Positions 46,391 to 55,532 of a stretch of 64,000 nucleotides of DNA are shown here, piece after piece. Numbering within the stretch: position 1 is the stretch's first letter; every line of letters begins with the position of its first letter. The notes under the pieces were generated by a model. It searched no databases, was not told where the DNA came from, and saw only the letters and a program-made list of their open reading frames with translations. The position numbers were made by a program, and so were the translations under genes. Location: assembly GCF_900142015.1 (NCBI RefSeq), contig NZ_FQZN01000015.1, positions 62,001 through 126,000 of the forward strand, given 5' to 3'. The DNA is from Bacteroides stercorirosoris. Its GTDB lineage: Bacteria > Bacteroidota > Bacteroidia > Bacteroidales > Bacteroidaceae.

Positions 46391-47989
46391 ATGAATGCAC
46401 ATCGTAAGATTATAAAAGACAATGCAAGGAGTTTATTGAAAATTATTGCAAAACAATATAACTGTAACTATTCTAGCGCGCTATTCCAAATATTAAAAGA
46501 GCACCCGAATGCACCTAGTTTCCTTTCCCTGCAATACATTCTACAACAAATGGGAAAAGAGAGCTTTGCTATGCATGTAACTTATGAAGAATTACAAAAT
46601 CTGCCACGCCCATTCATTGCACATATTACTACGAATGTTGATTTATTCCTTTTTATCACGAATATAACTCCTGACAATGTTCAGATGATAGATGTAGAAG
46701 GAAATATCGAAACTATAGACAGGACAGATTTCGATCATATGTGGGATGGCAATATTCTTTTAATAGATGAGAAACAAGGCTACATTAAAATTTCATTTAA
46801 GGAAAAATTCAACACCTTTATTAATCAAATAAGGTTCCCTTTTTTAATTCTCTGCATTATTTTGTCGTTCATCTATACACTCATTTCAAAACAAGAACAA
46901 AGCATTCTATTTTATCTATATCTAATAGGTATTTTAGGAGGAATATCCGCATCCACACTTCTCTTCATAGAACAAATAGACAAAAACAATATTCATATAA
47001 AAAAATTATGTTCTGCATCAGGAAATAAAAGCAAAATAGATTGTTCATCTATCTTAGATTTCAAAGATGCATACTTTCTCGGTCTTATATCTTGGAGCGA
47101 TGTAGGATTTGTGTATTTTGCATTTCTTCTGATAGTAACACTACTTTTTCCATTTAGTATTTCTCAAATAGTCATCAATCTATTCTCGATCCTTTGCATC
47201 GGATATGTATGCTATTCTCTCTACTATCAAAAATACATTGCAAAAAAATGGTGTACCCTTTGTCTATCCGTACAAATAGTTTTTATTTACCTATTTGCAT
47301 TAAGTATATGTACACTAAACATTAAAAATATATATAAAGTAATTCAGCCTAATAATCTGCTTGGATTAATGATAACAGCCTTAACCATACTTTCAATATA
47401 TATGATAATAAAGCAACTTATTAGTACCCATACAAAACATCTTTCCTTACAAAGAAAATTCAATGAACTTATTTATGATGACAACATCTCTCAGTATCTT
47501 TTTTCAAAAGAAGTACAAATTACAAGCCTAAATAAAGTTCAAAAGTTAAGTATTGGAGTCCCCAATGCAAAAACGCAACTCACACTAATTTTCAGTCCTA
47601 TCTGCACCTCATGCATAAAGGAATTACAAATACTACTTCCTATTCTGCATAGGAAAAAGGATATTCAATTAGAATTAGTATTCTTATTGGACCGAGAAAA
47701 GCATCCAGAATCTCAAACTATCACAAAACTATTAATACAAGAGTATAATAATGATTCAGACAAATTTTCAATACTATTAGAGGATTATGTTACTAAGTAC
47801 CCTATAAGTAAGAACAAATTGCTAAAAGAGGCAAAAATAACACAAGGAGAATTTGAGATTGAAAAATTAATTGTCGCACAAGAAAAATGGTGTTTAAATC
47901 ATAAAATATATACTACTCCAACAATTTTTATTAATGGGTACAAGCTACCCAACTACTTCAGTATTAAAGACATTGACTACCTATATTAA
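46391..47989 (+). CDS. C39-like + VKOR-like + DsbA-like disulfide-forming fusion B
   Basis: A 532-residue relative of the protein at 40402. N-terminal degenerate C39-like part (about 1-135; NVDLFLFITNI replaces the active HFVVV, and the usual cysteine motif is absent), a VKOR-like membrane bundle with C207 and C218 in the loop and C288-C291 (CTLC), and a DsbA-like end with C405-C408 (CTSC) and TTPTIFINGY. It probably forms disulfides in the six-cysteine peptide, and its C39-like part could present the leader. It starts one base after the TlpA-like gene and ends nine bases before the exporter gene. Confidence 0.82.
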   Translation: MNAHRKIIKDNARSLLKIIAKQYNCNYSSALFQILKEHPNAPSFLSLQYILQQMGKESFAMHVTYEELQNLPRPFIAHITTNVDLFLFITNITPDNVQMIDVEGNIETIDRTDFDHMWDGNILLIDEKQGYIKISFKEKFNTFINQIRFPFLILCIILSFIYTLISKQEQSILFYLYLIGILGGISASTLLFIEQIDKNNIHIKKLCSASGNKSKIDCSSILDFKDAYFLGLISWSDVGFVYFAFLLIVTLLFPFSISQIVINLFSILCIGYVCYSLYYQKYIAKKWCTLCLSVQIVFIYLFALSICTLNIKNIYKVIQPNNLLGLMITALTILSIYMIIKQLISTHTKHLSLQRKFNELIYDDNISQYLFSKEVQITSLNKVQKLSIGVPNAKTQLTLIFSPICTSCIKELQILLPILHRKKDIQLELVFLLDREKHPESQTITKLLIQEYNNDSDKFSILLEDYVTKYPISKNKLLKEAKITQGEFEIEKLIVAQEKWCLNHKIYTTPTIFINGYKLPNYFSIKDIDYLY

Positions 47990-47998
47990 GATTCAACA

Positions 47999-50185
47999 AT
48001 GAAGCACTTCCCTCACTACATCCAGCATGACGCCATGGACTGCGGCCCCACCTGCCTCCGCATGGTAGCCGCCTTCTATGGCAAACGCTATTCGCTGGAA
48101 GGGTTAAGGGAAAAGTCATTCATCACCCGTGAAGGGGTATCCATGCTTGGTATCAGCGAAGCGGCAGAAAAGATTGGTTTTCGCAGTATTTGCGTACAAG
48201 TGGGTTATGAAAAGCTACAGGAAGCCCCTTTACCCTGCATCATACATTGGAACCAGCAGCACTTTGTCGTAGTATATAAGCTCAACGACAAGCATGTTTG
48301 GGTGGCCGATCCCGGTGCAGGAAAGCTAAAATACACCAAAGAAGAATTTTGTAATTGCTGGCTGAGTTCCCGAAAGAACGAAGAAGACACAGGTGTGGCG
48401 TTGTTGCTGGAGCCCACACCCGAATTTTATACAATAGAGGACGAGGGAGACGAAGTGAATCGCAGAGGTTTTAGCTTCCTCTACTCCTATCTCCGCCCGT
48501 ACCGGGGGTTGGTGGGGCAACTACTTTTAGGTCTGCTACTGGGCAGCATGATACAGCTCATGTTACCCTTCCTTACACAATCGGTAGTAGACTTCGGCAT
48601 CAACAACCAGAATCTCGGTTTTATTTATCTGGTGCTGATTGCCCAATTGATGCTGTCTTTCAGCAGCAGTGCCGTAGATTTCATACGGGGCTGGATATTG
48701 CTACATCTGGGCACACGCATCAACATCGCCCTCATATCGGACTTCCTTATCAAACTGATGAAGATGCCTATCAGCTACTTCGACAGTAAAATGACAGGAG
48801 ACATCCTGCAACGCATCAACGACCACAAGCGCATACAGGATTTCCTGACGGGAAGTAGCCTCAGCGTTATCTTTTCCGTATTCAATATTATCATCTTCGG
48901 CATTGTACTGTTGGTGTACAGTGGCATGATATTCCTTATCTTCATGGGCGGAAGTGCCCTGTACGTTGCATACGTCTGGCTATTCATGAAGAAGCGCGCC
49001 GAACTGGATCACAAGCGTTTTGCCCAGCAGAGTGCCAATCAAAGCACGGTAGTACAACTGGTAAACGGTATGCAAGAAATAAAACTCAGTGCCTGCGAAC
49101 AACAGAAGCGCTGGGAATGGGAGCGAATACAAGCGAAGCTATTCAAAGTAAACATCAAAAGCCTTGCCCTGCGACAGTATCAGGATTCGGGAGCAGTGCT
49201 GATTAATCAAAGCAAGAACCTACTGATAACCGCACTTGTGGCAAGTCTGGTGGTGAAAGGAGAAATGACACTGGGTATGATGCTCTCCGTGCAATACATC
49301 ATCGGACAACTGAACAGTCCGGTAAACGAACTCATCGCCTTTGCCCGCGATATGCAGGATGCACGCCTCAGCATGAACCGCCTCAGCGAAGTGCGCGACA
49401 AGCCGGATGAAGAAGACCCCACACGCGAATTACTGCGGGAAATACCGGAAGGAAAAGAAATAAGACTCCAAAACCTTAACTTCAAATATGATCCGCTAAG
49501 CGAATACCCGACGTTGGACAATGTAAGTCTGGTGATTCCACCGGGCAAGCAAACAGCCATCGTGGGTATGAGCGGAAGCGGAAAGACAACACTCGTTAAA
49601 CTACTGTTAGGATTCTACCCGCCCGCAAGCGGCGATATCTTCATCGGGGATACTCCACTGGGAAGTTATAGTATTCGCGAATGGCGCAAGCGGTGCGGTG
49701 TAGTAATGCAGGATGGTTTTATATTCTCCGACAGCATAGCCGGAAATATCGCTCCCGGTGTGGAACGCATCGACAAGAAGAAATTGCGCCATGCCGCCGA
49801 AGTGGCAAACATACACGATTTCATAGAAGAACTGCCTTTAGGGTACAACACCAAGATAGGACAAGAAGGACACGGATTAAGTCAGGGACAGAAGCAACGT
49901 ATACTCATTGCCCGCGCCGTGTATAAAGACCCGGAATTCATCTTCTTTGACGAAGCAACCAACGCACTGGATGCCAACAACGAACGCATCATCATGAACA
50001 ACCTGCAAACCTTCTTCAAAGGAAGGACATCTGTCGTTGTAGCCCATCGTCTGAGCACTGTGAGGAATGCAGAGCAAATCATCGTAATAGAACAGGGAAA
50101 AATAGCAGAAACCGGAACGCATGAAGCGCTGATTGCTCTGGAAGGAAGATATTATCAATTGGTGAAAAATCAATTGGAGCTTTGA
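47999..50185 (+). CDS. C39 peptidase-containing ABC exporter
   Basis: A 728-residue exporter. The N-terminal C39 peptidase has an intact site: Q9 and C15 (IQHDAMDCGPTCL), H88 (HWNQQHFVVVY) and D104 (VADPGAG). Membrane helices cover about 165-440, and the ATPase domain has Walker A (GMSGSGKTTL), signature (LSQGQKQRILIARA) and Walker B (FIFFDEATNALD). Such proteins cut double-glycine leaders and export the peptide from the cytoplasm. It follows the VKOR fusion by nine bases. Its G+C is visibly higher than the AT-rich genes before it. Confidence 0.93.
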   Translation: MKHFPHYIQHDAMDCGPTCLRMVAAFYGKRYSLEGLREKSFITREGVSMLGISEAAEKIGFRSICVQVGYEKLQEAPLPCIIHWNQQHFVVVYKLNDKHVWVADPGAGKLKYTKEEFCNCWLSSRKNEEDTGVALLLEPTPEFYTIEDEGDEVNRRGFSFLYSYLRPYRGLVGQLLLGLLLGSMIQLMLPFLTQSVVDFGINNQNLGFIYLVLIAQLMLSFSSSAVDFIRGWILLHLGTRINIALISDFLIKLMKMPISYFDSKMTGDILQRINDHKRIQDFLTGSSLSVIFSVFNIIIFGIVLLVYSGMIFLIFMGGSALYVAYVWLFMKKRAELDHKRFAQQSANQSTVVQLVNGMQEIKLSACEQQKRWEWERIQAKLFKVNIKSLALRQYQDSGAVLINQSKNLLITALVASLVVKGEMTLGMMLSVQYIIGQLNSPVNELIAFARDMQDARLSMNRLSEVRDKPDEEDPTRELLREIPEGKEIRLQNLNFKYDPLSEYPTLDNVSLVIPPGKQTAIVGMSGSGKTTLVKLLLGFYPPASGDIFIGDTPLGSYSIREWRKRCGVVMQDGFIFSDSIAGNIAPGVERIDKKKLRHAAEVANIHDFIEELPLGYNTKIGQEGHGLSQGQKQRILIARAVYKDPEFIFFDEATNALDANNERIIMNNLQTFFKGRTSVVVAHRLSTVRNAEQIIVIEQGKIAETGTHEALIALEGRYYQLVKNQLEL

Positions 50186-50219
50186 GAAGTTGAGAGTTAA
50201 AAGTCGAGAGTTGAGAGTT

Positions 50220-51518
50220 ATGAAGAAGCAAGAAGAGAAAGACATAGAATTAAGGTGTGAGGAGGTGCAGGAGATACTGACACGGCCGCCGCACGCACTA
50301 ATCAGATGGGGAATAACAGTTTTCTTCGGAGTATTGGCACTACTTTTCATCGGTGGTTGTTTCTTCAAATACCCGGATATCATAAGCACTGAAATCACTA
50401 TCACAACCGAACATCCACCTGTATGGATCGTATCAAAAGGAAGCGGAAAGGTGCAGGAAGTATATTGCAAAGACCGGGATACCGTGCAAGCTGGAGACAT
50501 CATAGCTGTACTGGAAAACCCGGCCGTCACTACCGACGTCCTTAATATAAAAGAGAGACTCGCCACTTTTATTCTGACGGACAGTTGCATTTGTCAAGCC
50601 ATCTTTCCTGAGAAACCGCAACTCGGAACCATACAGAATACGTATGCTTCATTCATCAAAAGTCTGACGGATTACCGTAATTTCCTTTCAATTGACCTCT
50701 ACACGCAAAAAGAACAGGCAGCCTGTAAGGAACTGCGAGAATATCAAAAGTATATCCTGCACCTGAACAAACAAGCCGAACTGGATAAAGAACAGGTGCA
50801 AATAGCATCCGCCACCCACGGACGTGAAAAGATATTGTTCGACAAAGGACTGATATCGAAAGCAGATTACGAAGAGGCACAACAGACCTATCTGAATCGC
50901 AGGCAAGGACAGGAACAATTAATGACATCCCTCTCATCTGCCAGAATACAGGAAGCACAACTACAACAGAATATTGTTGAAATCCGCATGGAACGCAGCC
51001 GGGAGGCCAATACTCTAAATGCTTCTCTAAAAGCAGCTCTCAATGATTTGAAAGTAAGCATCAGCGATTGGGAATTGGAGTGTCTTTTCATCAGCCCTGC
51101 CGGAGGTATACTATCCTACAACAATATATGGCAAAAGAACCAGAATGTCAATGCAGGAGACAAGGTATTCTCTATCGTGACGTCCGCACCGGGAGATATT
51201 ATCGGGAAAATAAAACTACCGGTCAGCGGTTCGGGTAAGGTTACCACCGGTCAGAGAGTAAATATTAGCGTCACAGGATATCCGTACATGGAATTCGGTT
51301 TCCTCACCGGAGAAGTGTTGTCTGTTTCGCTATTGGCGAATGAAGAAAACGTGTACACAGTCACCGTCAGTCTGCCACAAAACTTATGCACTTCCTATGG
51401 CAGGCAACTGGACTTCAATGGAGAACTTTCGGGCACGGCAGAGGTCATGACAGACGAACGGAGCGTAACTGCACGTTTGTTCAGTCCGCTCCGTTATCTG
51501 TGGGAGAAATATCTCTGA
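50220..51518 (+). CDS. HlyD-family membrane fusion protein
   Basis: A 432-residue adaptor. A cytoplasmic N-terminus, one membrane helix (about 29-49), a lipoyl/barrel region, a long coiled coil (about 130-275) and a C-terminal beta-barrel part (TTGQRVNISVTGYPYMEFGF). It should link the exporter to an outer-membrane channel not encoded here. The ATG at 50220 is chosen; an in-frame TTG at 50190 lies in an AGTTGAGAGTTAAAAG-type repeat between the genes. It ends the peptide module. Confidence 0.9.
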   Translation: MKKQEEKDIELRCEEVQEILTRPPHALIRWGITVFFGVLALLFIGGCFFKYPDIISTEITITTEHPPVWIVSKGSGKVQEVYCKDRDTVQAGDIIAVLENPAVTTDVLNIKERLATFILTDSCICQAIFPEKPQLGTIQNTYASFIKSLTDYRNFLSIDLYTQKEQAACKELREYQKYILHLNKQAELDKEQVQIASATHGREKILFDKGLISKADYEEAQQTYLNRRQGQEQLMTSLSSARIQEAQLQQNIVEIRMERSREANTLNASLKAALNDLKVSISDWELECLFISPAGGILSYNNIWQKNQNVNAGDKVFSIVTSAPGDIIGKIKLPVSGSGKVTTGQRVNISVTGYPYMEFGFLTGEVLSVSLLANEENVYTVTVSLPQNLCTSYGRQLDFNGELSGTAEVMTDERSVTARLFSPLRYLWEKYL

Positions 51519-51526
51519 AATACTCC

Positions 51527-52696
51527 TTATTTCAACCAAGTCGCCCGTTTCCACAAGTACTCCAACGGCCCGTGAGCATGTCGCTTCATCCACCAGCAGC
51601 AGAAAGCAAACTGGACGAAGAAGAGAAGCACACCTACCAGGAAGCTGGCAGTAATGCCCAACTGAGAGTGCATGGCAAGCCCCCAATTATAGAAAATCAG
51701 CGAGCCGATGATGCTTTGGGTGATATAGTTGGTGAGACTCATCTTACCATAAGGAGTAATCTTCATCAGCAACCCGTGCAGGTTCGTCCGGTAGAAAGCA
51801 AAGATGACGCCGGACACCAGTATCAGCATAAATGAGAACTTGGAAAGTGAAGTGATGATAAGGGAGAGAGGGGCAAGAATGGATTTATTAGTAATGAAAT
51901 CCGGAAGCATATTGCCCAATCCGTACAAAGGAAAGAAAGCGATAAGGGCACCACAAAGCACCTTATTCCATACTTTCAGGTTTTCTTTCAGGAAAAGTCC
52001 CCGGCGTCCTATCAACAGACCGAGCAGGAAGAGAGCAGCAGTCTGGAATACACGTCCGTGGTCCCATGCCCAGGCAAGGCTGGCAATCTGCCCCTCCCAC
52101 AAATTCACACGCACAGTTTCGAGGAATGTACCGTGGCTTTGGACTTGGAAGGCAGCTCCCCAGTAACTACCCGTAGGAATGGAAGGCGTCACAAAAGAGG
52201 AATCCATGCAAGCGCGTATCACGTAATAAAGTGGCAACGGCTGTATCAGCAACACACAAGCCAGAACGAATAACCATTTATCCTTCAACCGGCAGGTAAG
52301 CGGCAAAATAAAACCTACCAAAGAGTAGAGCACCAATACTTCGGCCGTAAAGAATGCAGCATTTATATTACCAAAAATGAATAGCAGCACTAACCGCCAG
52401 CAGAAACGCAGACGGAAATCCTTGCCACGCATACGCTGGTTATTGTCCTGAATGAAGAAACTGAAACCGAACAGCAAAGCAAAAACAGCATAAGCTTTCC
52501 CTCCGAACATAAAGAAAAGTCCGTCCCATATCGCCTTGTCTGAAAAGTTAAGCCAGGCACTCTGGGTGGATGTATCAGGAAATGAATAGAAATTGAAATG
52601 CTCGATAGAATGTAATACAATGATGCCCATAACAGCCAGTCCGCGTAGCACGTCGGCCACATCAATACGCGTGTGTTCTCCTAATTTTTGTACCAT
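51527..52696 (-). CDS. DUF418 membrane protein
   Basis: A 389-residue polytopic protein of the DUF418 family (YeiB-like): VLRGLAVMGIIVLHSIEHF at the start, then repeated helices and the C-terminal SLTNYITQSIIGSLIFY, FCCWWMKRHAHGPLEYLWK. Members are found across bacteria and have no agreed function. It is convergent with the HlyD gene with only eight bases between, so it is probably separate from the peptide system. Confidence 0.85.
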   Translation of the reverse strand: MVQKLGEHTRIDVADVLRGLAVMGIIVLHSIEHFNFYSFPDTSTQSAWLNFSDKAIWDGLFFMFGGKAYAVFALLFGFSFFIQDNNQRMRGKDFRLRFCWRLVLLFIFGNINAAFFTAEVLVLYSLVGFILPLTCRLKDKWLFVLACVLLIQPLPLYYVIRACMDSSFVTPSIPTGSYWGAAFQVQSHGTFLETVRVNLWEGQIASLAWAWDHGRVFQTAALFLLGLLIGRRGLFLKENLKVWNKVLCGALIAFFPLYGLGNMLPDFITNKSILAPLSLIITSLSKFSFMLILVSGVIFAFYRTNLHGLLMKITPYGKMSLTNYITQSIIGSLIFYNWGLAMHSQLGITASFLVGVLLFFVQFAFCCWWMKRHAHGPLEYLWKRATWLK

Positions 52697-52876
52697 ATTA
52701 TTATAAGTTCATTAGCAATCAGCCCATTTTAATGTTAAAATCGCAAATATAGAATTTATAATCCACTTTTGCCCCCAAATTCCCAATTTCTTCCAGAATT
52801 GCCCGCCATCTTTGCAACACAATCAGTAATAATCTGACAGAACAATGACATTAATAACTCTAAAAGACAAATAGCT

Positions 52877-53755
52877 ATGAAATTGAAAATGTATTTCGCC
52901 CTGTTGACCATGGGCATGATTGGCTTGCAAAGTTGCAGTAACGACGATGACGACGACCTCCCAAGTTCCAAAGTTCCCGAAGCTGTACGCAATGCGTTCG
53001 ACAGCAGCTTCTCTAACACAGCTAATCTGAGCTGGGAAACCAAAACCGTTTCGAAAGGACAATACTACAAAGCGGAGTTTAACAACAAGAGTGACAACGG
53101 GTATAAAACAGAAGCCTGGTACACCGCAGACGGTACCTGGTACATGACAGAAACGGAAATGCCGTACAATGCCATTCCGCAAGCCGTGAAAACTTCTTTC
53201 GAGAGCAGTGAATATGCTTCCTGGAAAAGAGACAATGAAGTGGACCGCATTGAGCGTAATGCTGTGAAAGAAATCATCTATATCATTGAAGTGGAATCTC
53301 CACAGGATGTAGATATGGACTTGCATTATTCGGCAGATGGCATCCTTGTCAAAGCCGTAAATGATGATGGTGACGGCGATAATGAATCGCTACTGCCGGA
53401 CACACCATCGGAAATGGTGACTACCGCAACAGAATTTATACAGAAGAACTATCCCAATGCCCGCATCATCGAAATCGAAACGGAGCACGGAGTGATTGAA
53501 ATTGATATTATACATGACAACCGCAGCAAAGAAGTATTGCTCGGCACAACGTATGAATGGATTTCAACATCATGGGATGTTTATACACTCCCGGCAAAGG
53601 TGACAGAAGCCATCAATGCTTCACAATACAACGGTCACGTAGTGGACGATGCCGAATATTTTGAAACGCCTGCCGGAAATTATTATCTGGTGGAACTGGA
53701 ACAAGGAAAGAATGAGGTGAAAATTAAAATCACGGAAGAGGGAGAAATTGTCTGA
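52877..53755 (+). CDS. PepSY-like (DUF2874) lipoprotein
   Basis: A 292-residue lipoprotein (signal with lipobox LQSC, followed by SNDDDDD). It has two or more PepSY-like repeats (VPEAVRNAFDSSFSNTANLSW, and IPQAVKTSFESSEYASWKRD), as in Bacteroides periplasmic PepSY-like proteins. The acidic stretch after the cysteine suggests surface exposure. Function unknown. It is followed by a strong hairpin. Confidence 0.82.
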   Translation: MKLKMYFALLTMGMIGLQSCSNDDDDDLPSSKVPEAVRNAFDSSFSNTANLSWETKTVSKGQYYKAEFNNKSDNGYKTEAWYTADGTWYMTETEMPYNAIPQAVKTSFESSEYASWKRDNEVDRIERNAVKEIIYIIEVESPQDVDMDLHYSADGILVKAVNDDGDGDNESLLPDTPSEMVTTATEFIQKNYPNARIIEIETEHGVIEIDIIHDNRSKEVLLGTTYEWISTSWDVYTLPAKVTEAINASQYNGHVVDDAEYFETPAGNYYLVELEQGKNEVKIKITEEGEIV

Positions 53756-53777
53756 AGACAAATACTATATCACAAGT

Positions 53778-53819
53778 AAATGATAATTTAGCGGGCGGAT
53801 GCCCGCTAAATTATCATTT
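53778..53819. terminator. Bidirectional terminator between convergent genes
   Basis: A perfect 19-bp stem with a GGAT loop (arms 53778-53796 and 53801-53819), flanked by A/T-rich tails, between the PepSY-like gene and the aminopeptidase gene. Confidence 0.85.
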
Positions 53820-53846
53820 ACAAAACTATTTCTTAATAATTCTATT

Positions 53847-55220
53847 TTATCTCAAAGCCTCCACCTCTTCCGGCGTCAACGGAATCTTCTTACCTAAGCG
53901 GCGGGCACCGGTTTCAGTGATAAGATAATCCTCCTCGTTGCGGATGCCGCCAAAGTCGCGATATTCTTCCACTTTGTCGTAGTTGATGAAATCCATGAAT
54001 TTCTTTTCCCCTTTCCACATATCAATCAGTTCGGGAATGAAATAAATACCCGGCTCAACGGTATGTACAAAGCCCGGTTCCAGAGGAATGGCAAGACGTT
54101 GCGACTTGCGTCCGAACTGCGTACTCTTAGGCTGACCGTCATATCCTACCCAGACTTCGCCCAGGTTCTCCATATCGTGAACATCCAGTCCCATCATGTG
54201 TCCCAAACCGTGAGGATAGAACAACGCATGAGCACCTTCGCGAACCGCATCGTCCGCATTCCCCTTCATCAGTCCCAGTCCTTTCAGACCTTCCACCATG
54301 ACACGGGCGGACAAGTCATAAACCTCCATATAAGGAATACCCGGACGGAGCGCCTTCACAGATTCCAGATGCATGGCATTCTGAATCTCATAGACAGCAC
54401 GCTGCTTCGAAGTAAACGTCTTATCGGCAGGCACAGTAGATGACATATCACCACAATACCCCGACGGAAGTTCAGCTCCGGCATCAATCAGAAACAAATC
54501 GCCCGGTTTAATCTTATTGCCATGATAATGATTATGCAAAGTCTGGCCGTTAATCGTCGCAATCGTCGGGAAAGAGAGTTCGCAGTTATTCATCTCCGCC
54601 ACACGGTTCATCTCTGCCACTACCTCATATTCGTACATGCCCGGACGAATCACTTCCATAGCTTTGATGTGCATGTCGGCAGTAACGTCGCACGCCTTTT
54701 CTATCTCTACTATTTCTTCGGCAGATTTATAGTTACGTTGAGCCACCACCGCACGGATAAACGGCGCTGAGCCCTCCTGGCGTGCAGGCGGAATGCCCAG
54801 CCAGTCCATCAGTTTCAACTTATGTTCAGGACGATAAGGAGGCAGATAGTGTACCGTCTGCCCTTTTTGTACAGCCTTGTGCAAGTAGCTGACAATCTCG
54901 GCCGAGGGTTGTGTTTCTCTGATGCCTACCCGTTCACTTTTCTCTTTCAGGGTAGGTTGCGTGCCCATCCACACGATATGGTCGATAGTCAATTCATCTC
55001 CGAAGATGATTTCTTTATCTTCGTCCACATCAATTATGGCGGAAAGTCCGGCAAAGGACAAACCAAAATAGTAAAGGAAAGTGGAATCCTGACGATAGCG
55101 GAAAGCGTTATCCTCGTAATTTAATCCCTGTTCATCATTTCCCAGGAACAACAATACTCCGGAGCCGATATTTTTTTTCAGCAGGGCTCTGCGCTGCACA
55201 TAAGTTTCTTTATCAAACAT
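53847..55220 (-). CDS. pepP: Xaa-Pro aminopeptidase (M24B)
   Basis: A 457-residue cytoplasmic enzyme that removes N-terminal residues before proline. The C-terminal pita-bread fold shows its metal ligands: LIDAGAELPSGYCGDMSS (two Asp), HGLGHMMGLDVHD (His), VEPGIYF (Glu) and GGIRNEEDYLIT (Glu). The N-terminal domain is the usual aminopeptidase P one. It is transcribed divergently from rpoN across a long inverted repeat. Confidence 0.93.
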   Translation of the reverse strand: MFDKETYVQRRALLKKNIGSGVLLFLGNDEQGLNYEDNAFRYRQDSTFLYYFGLSFAGLSAIIDVDEDKEIIFGDELTIDHIVWMGTQPTLKEKSERVGIRETQPSAEIVSYLHKAVQKGQTVHYLPPYRPEHKLKLMDWLGIPPARQEGSAPFIRAVVAQRNYKSAEEIVEIEKACDVTADMHIKAMEVIRPGMYEYEVVAEMNRVAEMNNCELSFPTIATINGQTLHNHYHGNKIKPGDLFLIDAGAELPSGYCGDMSSTVPADKTFTSKQRAVYEIQNAMHLESVKALRPGIPYMEVYDLSARVMVEGLKGLGLMKGNADDAVREGAHALFYPHGLGHMMGLDVHDMENLGEVWVGYDGQPKSTQFGRKSQRLAIPLEPGFVHTVEPGIYFIPELIDMWKGEKKFMDFINYDKVEEYRDFGGIRNEEDYLITETGARRLGKKIPLTPEEVEALR

Positions 55221-55248
55221 GATGTCGCTATTTTTTTAGTTGATATTC

Positions 55249-55505
55249 GCAAAGATAATGCAAACCGAAAGCAGTACAAAATAAGCTTGCCTATTTTTAA
55301 TGCCGAGGTGCAGCTTATCTTCGCTTTTAGCAAAGATTATGCAAATTGAGTGCAATTACTTTCATGCTTGCACGAAAAGTTATGCCGAGAACATTTCGCG
55401 TTCCCGAACTATTCACTATTTTTGCAAAAAGTGCGAAGATAAGCTGCACCCCGGCATAAAAAATGAACGAGTTCATTTTATTCTGTCTCGGTTTGCATTA
55501 TCTTT
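55249..55505. repeat. Long imperfect inverted repeat between pepP and rpoN
   Basis: Outer arms 55251-55268 and 55488-55505 are perfect over 18 bp. Inner arms 55301-55324 and 55433-55456 match over 24 bp with one mismatch. A third, direct copy of the outer arm lies at 55330-55350. Each outer arm contains TATCTTTG read outward, so the arms carry the -7 elements of both genes. No other gene was seen in 55221-55532. Confidence 0.85.
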
Positions 55506-55506
55506 G
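55499..55506 (+). promoter_or_regulatory. -7 promoter element of rpoN
   Basis: TATCTTTG ends at 55506, which makes an in-frame GTG there impossible as a start and supports ATG 55533. Confidence 0.65.
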
Positions 55507-55532
55507 TGGCGAGTAAAAGAAAAGAATTTAGT

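Noticed and set aside
51527..52696. DUF418 protein as immunity gene of the peptide system
   Set aside because: It is convergent with the HlyD gene and nothing in the sequence ties it to the peptide; kept as a separate gene.
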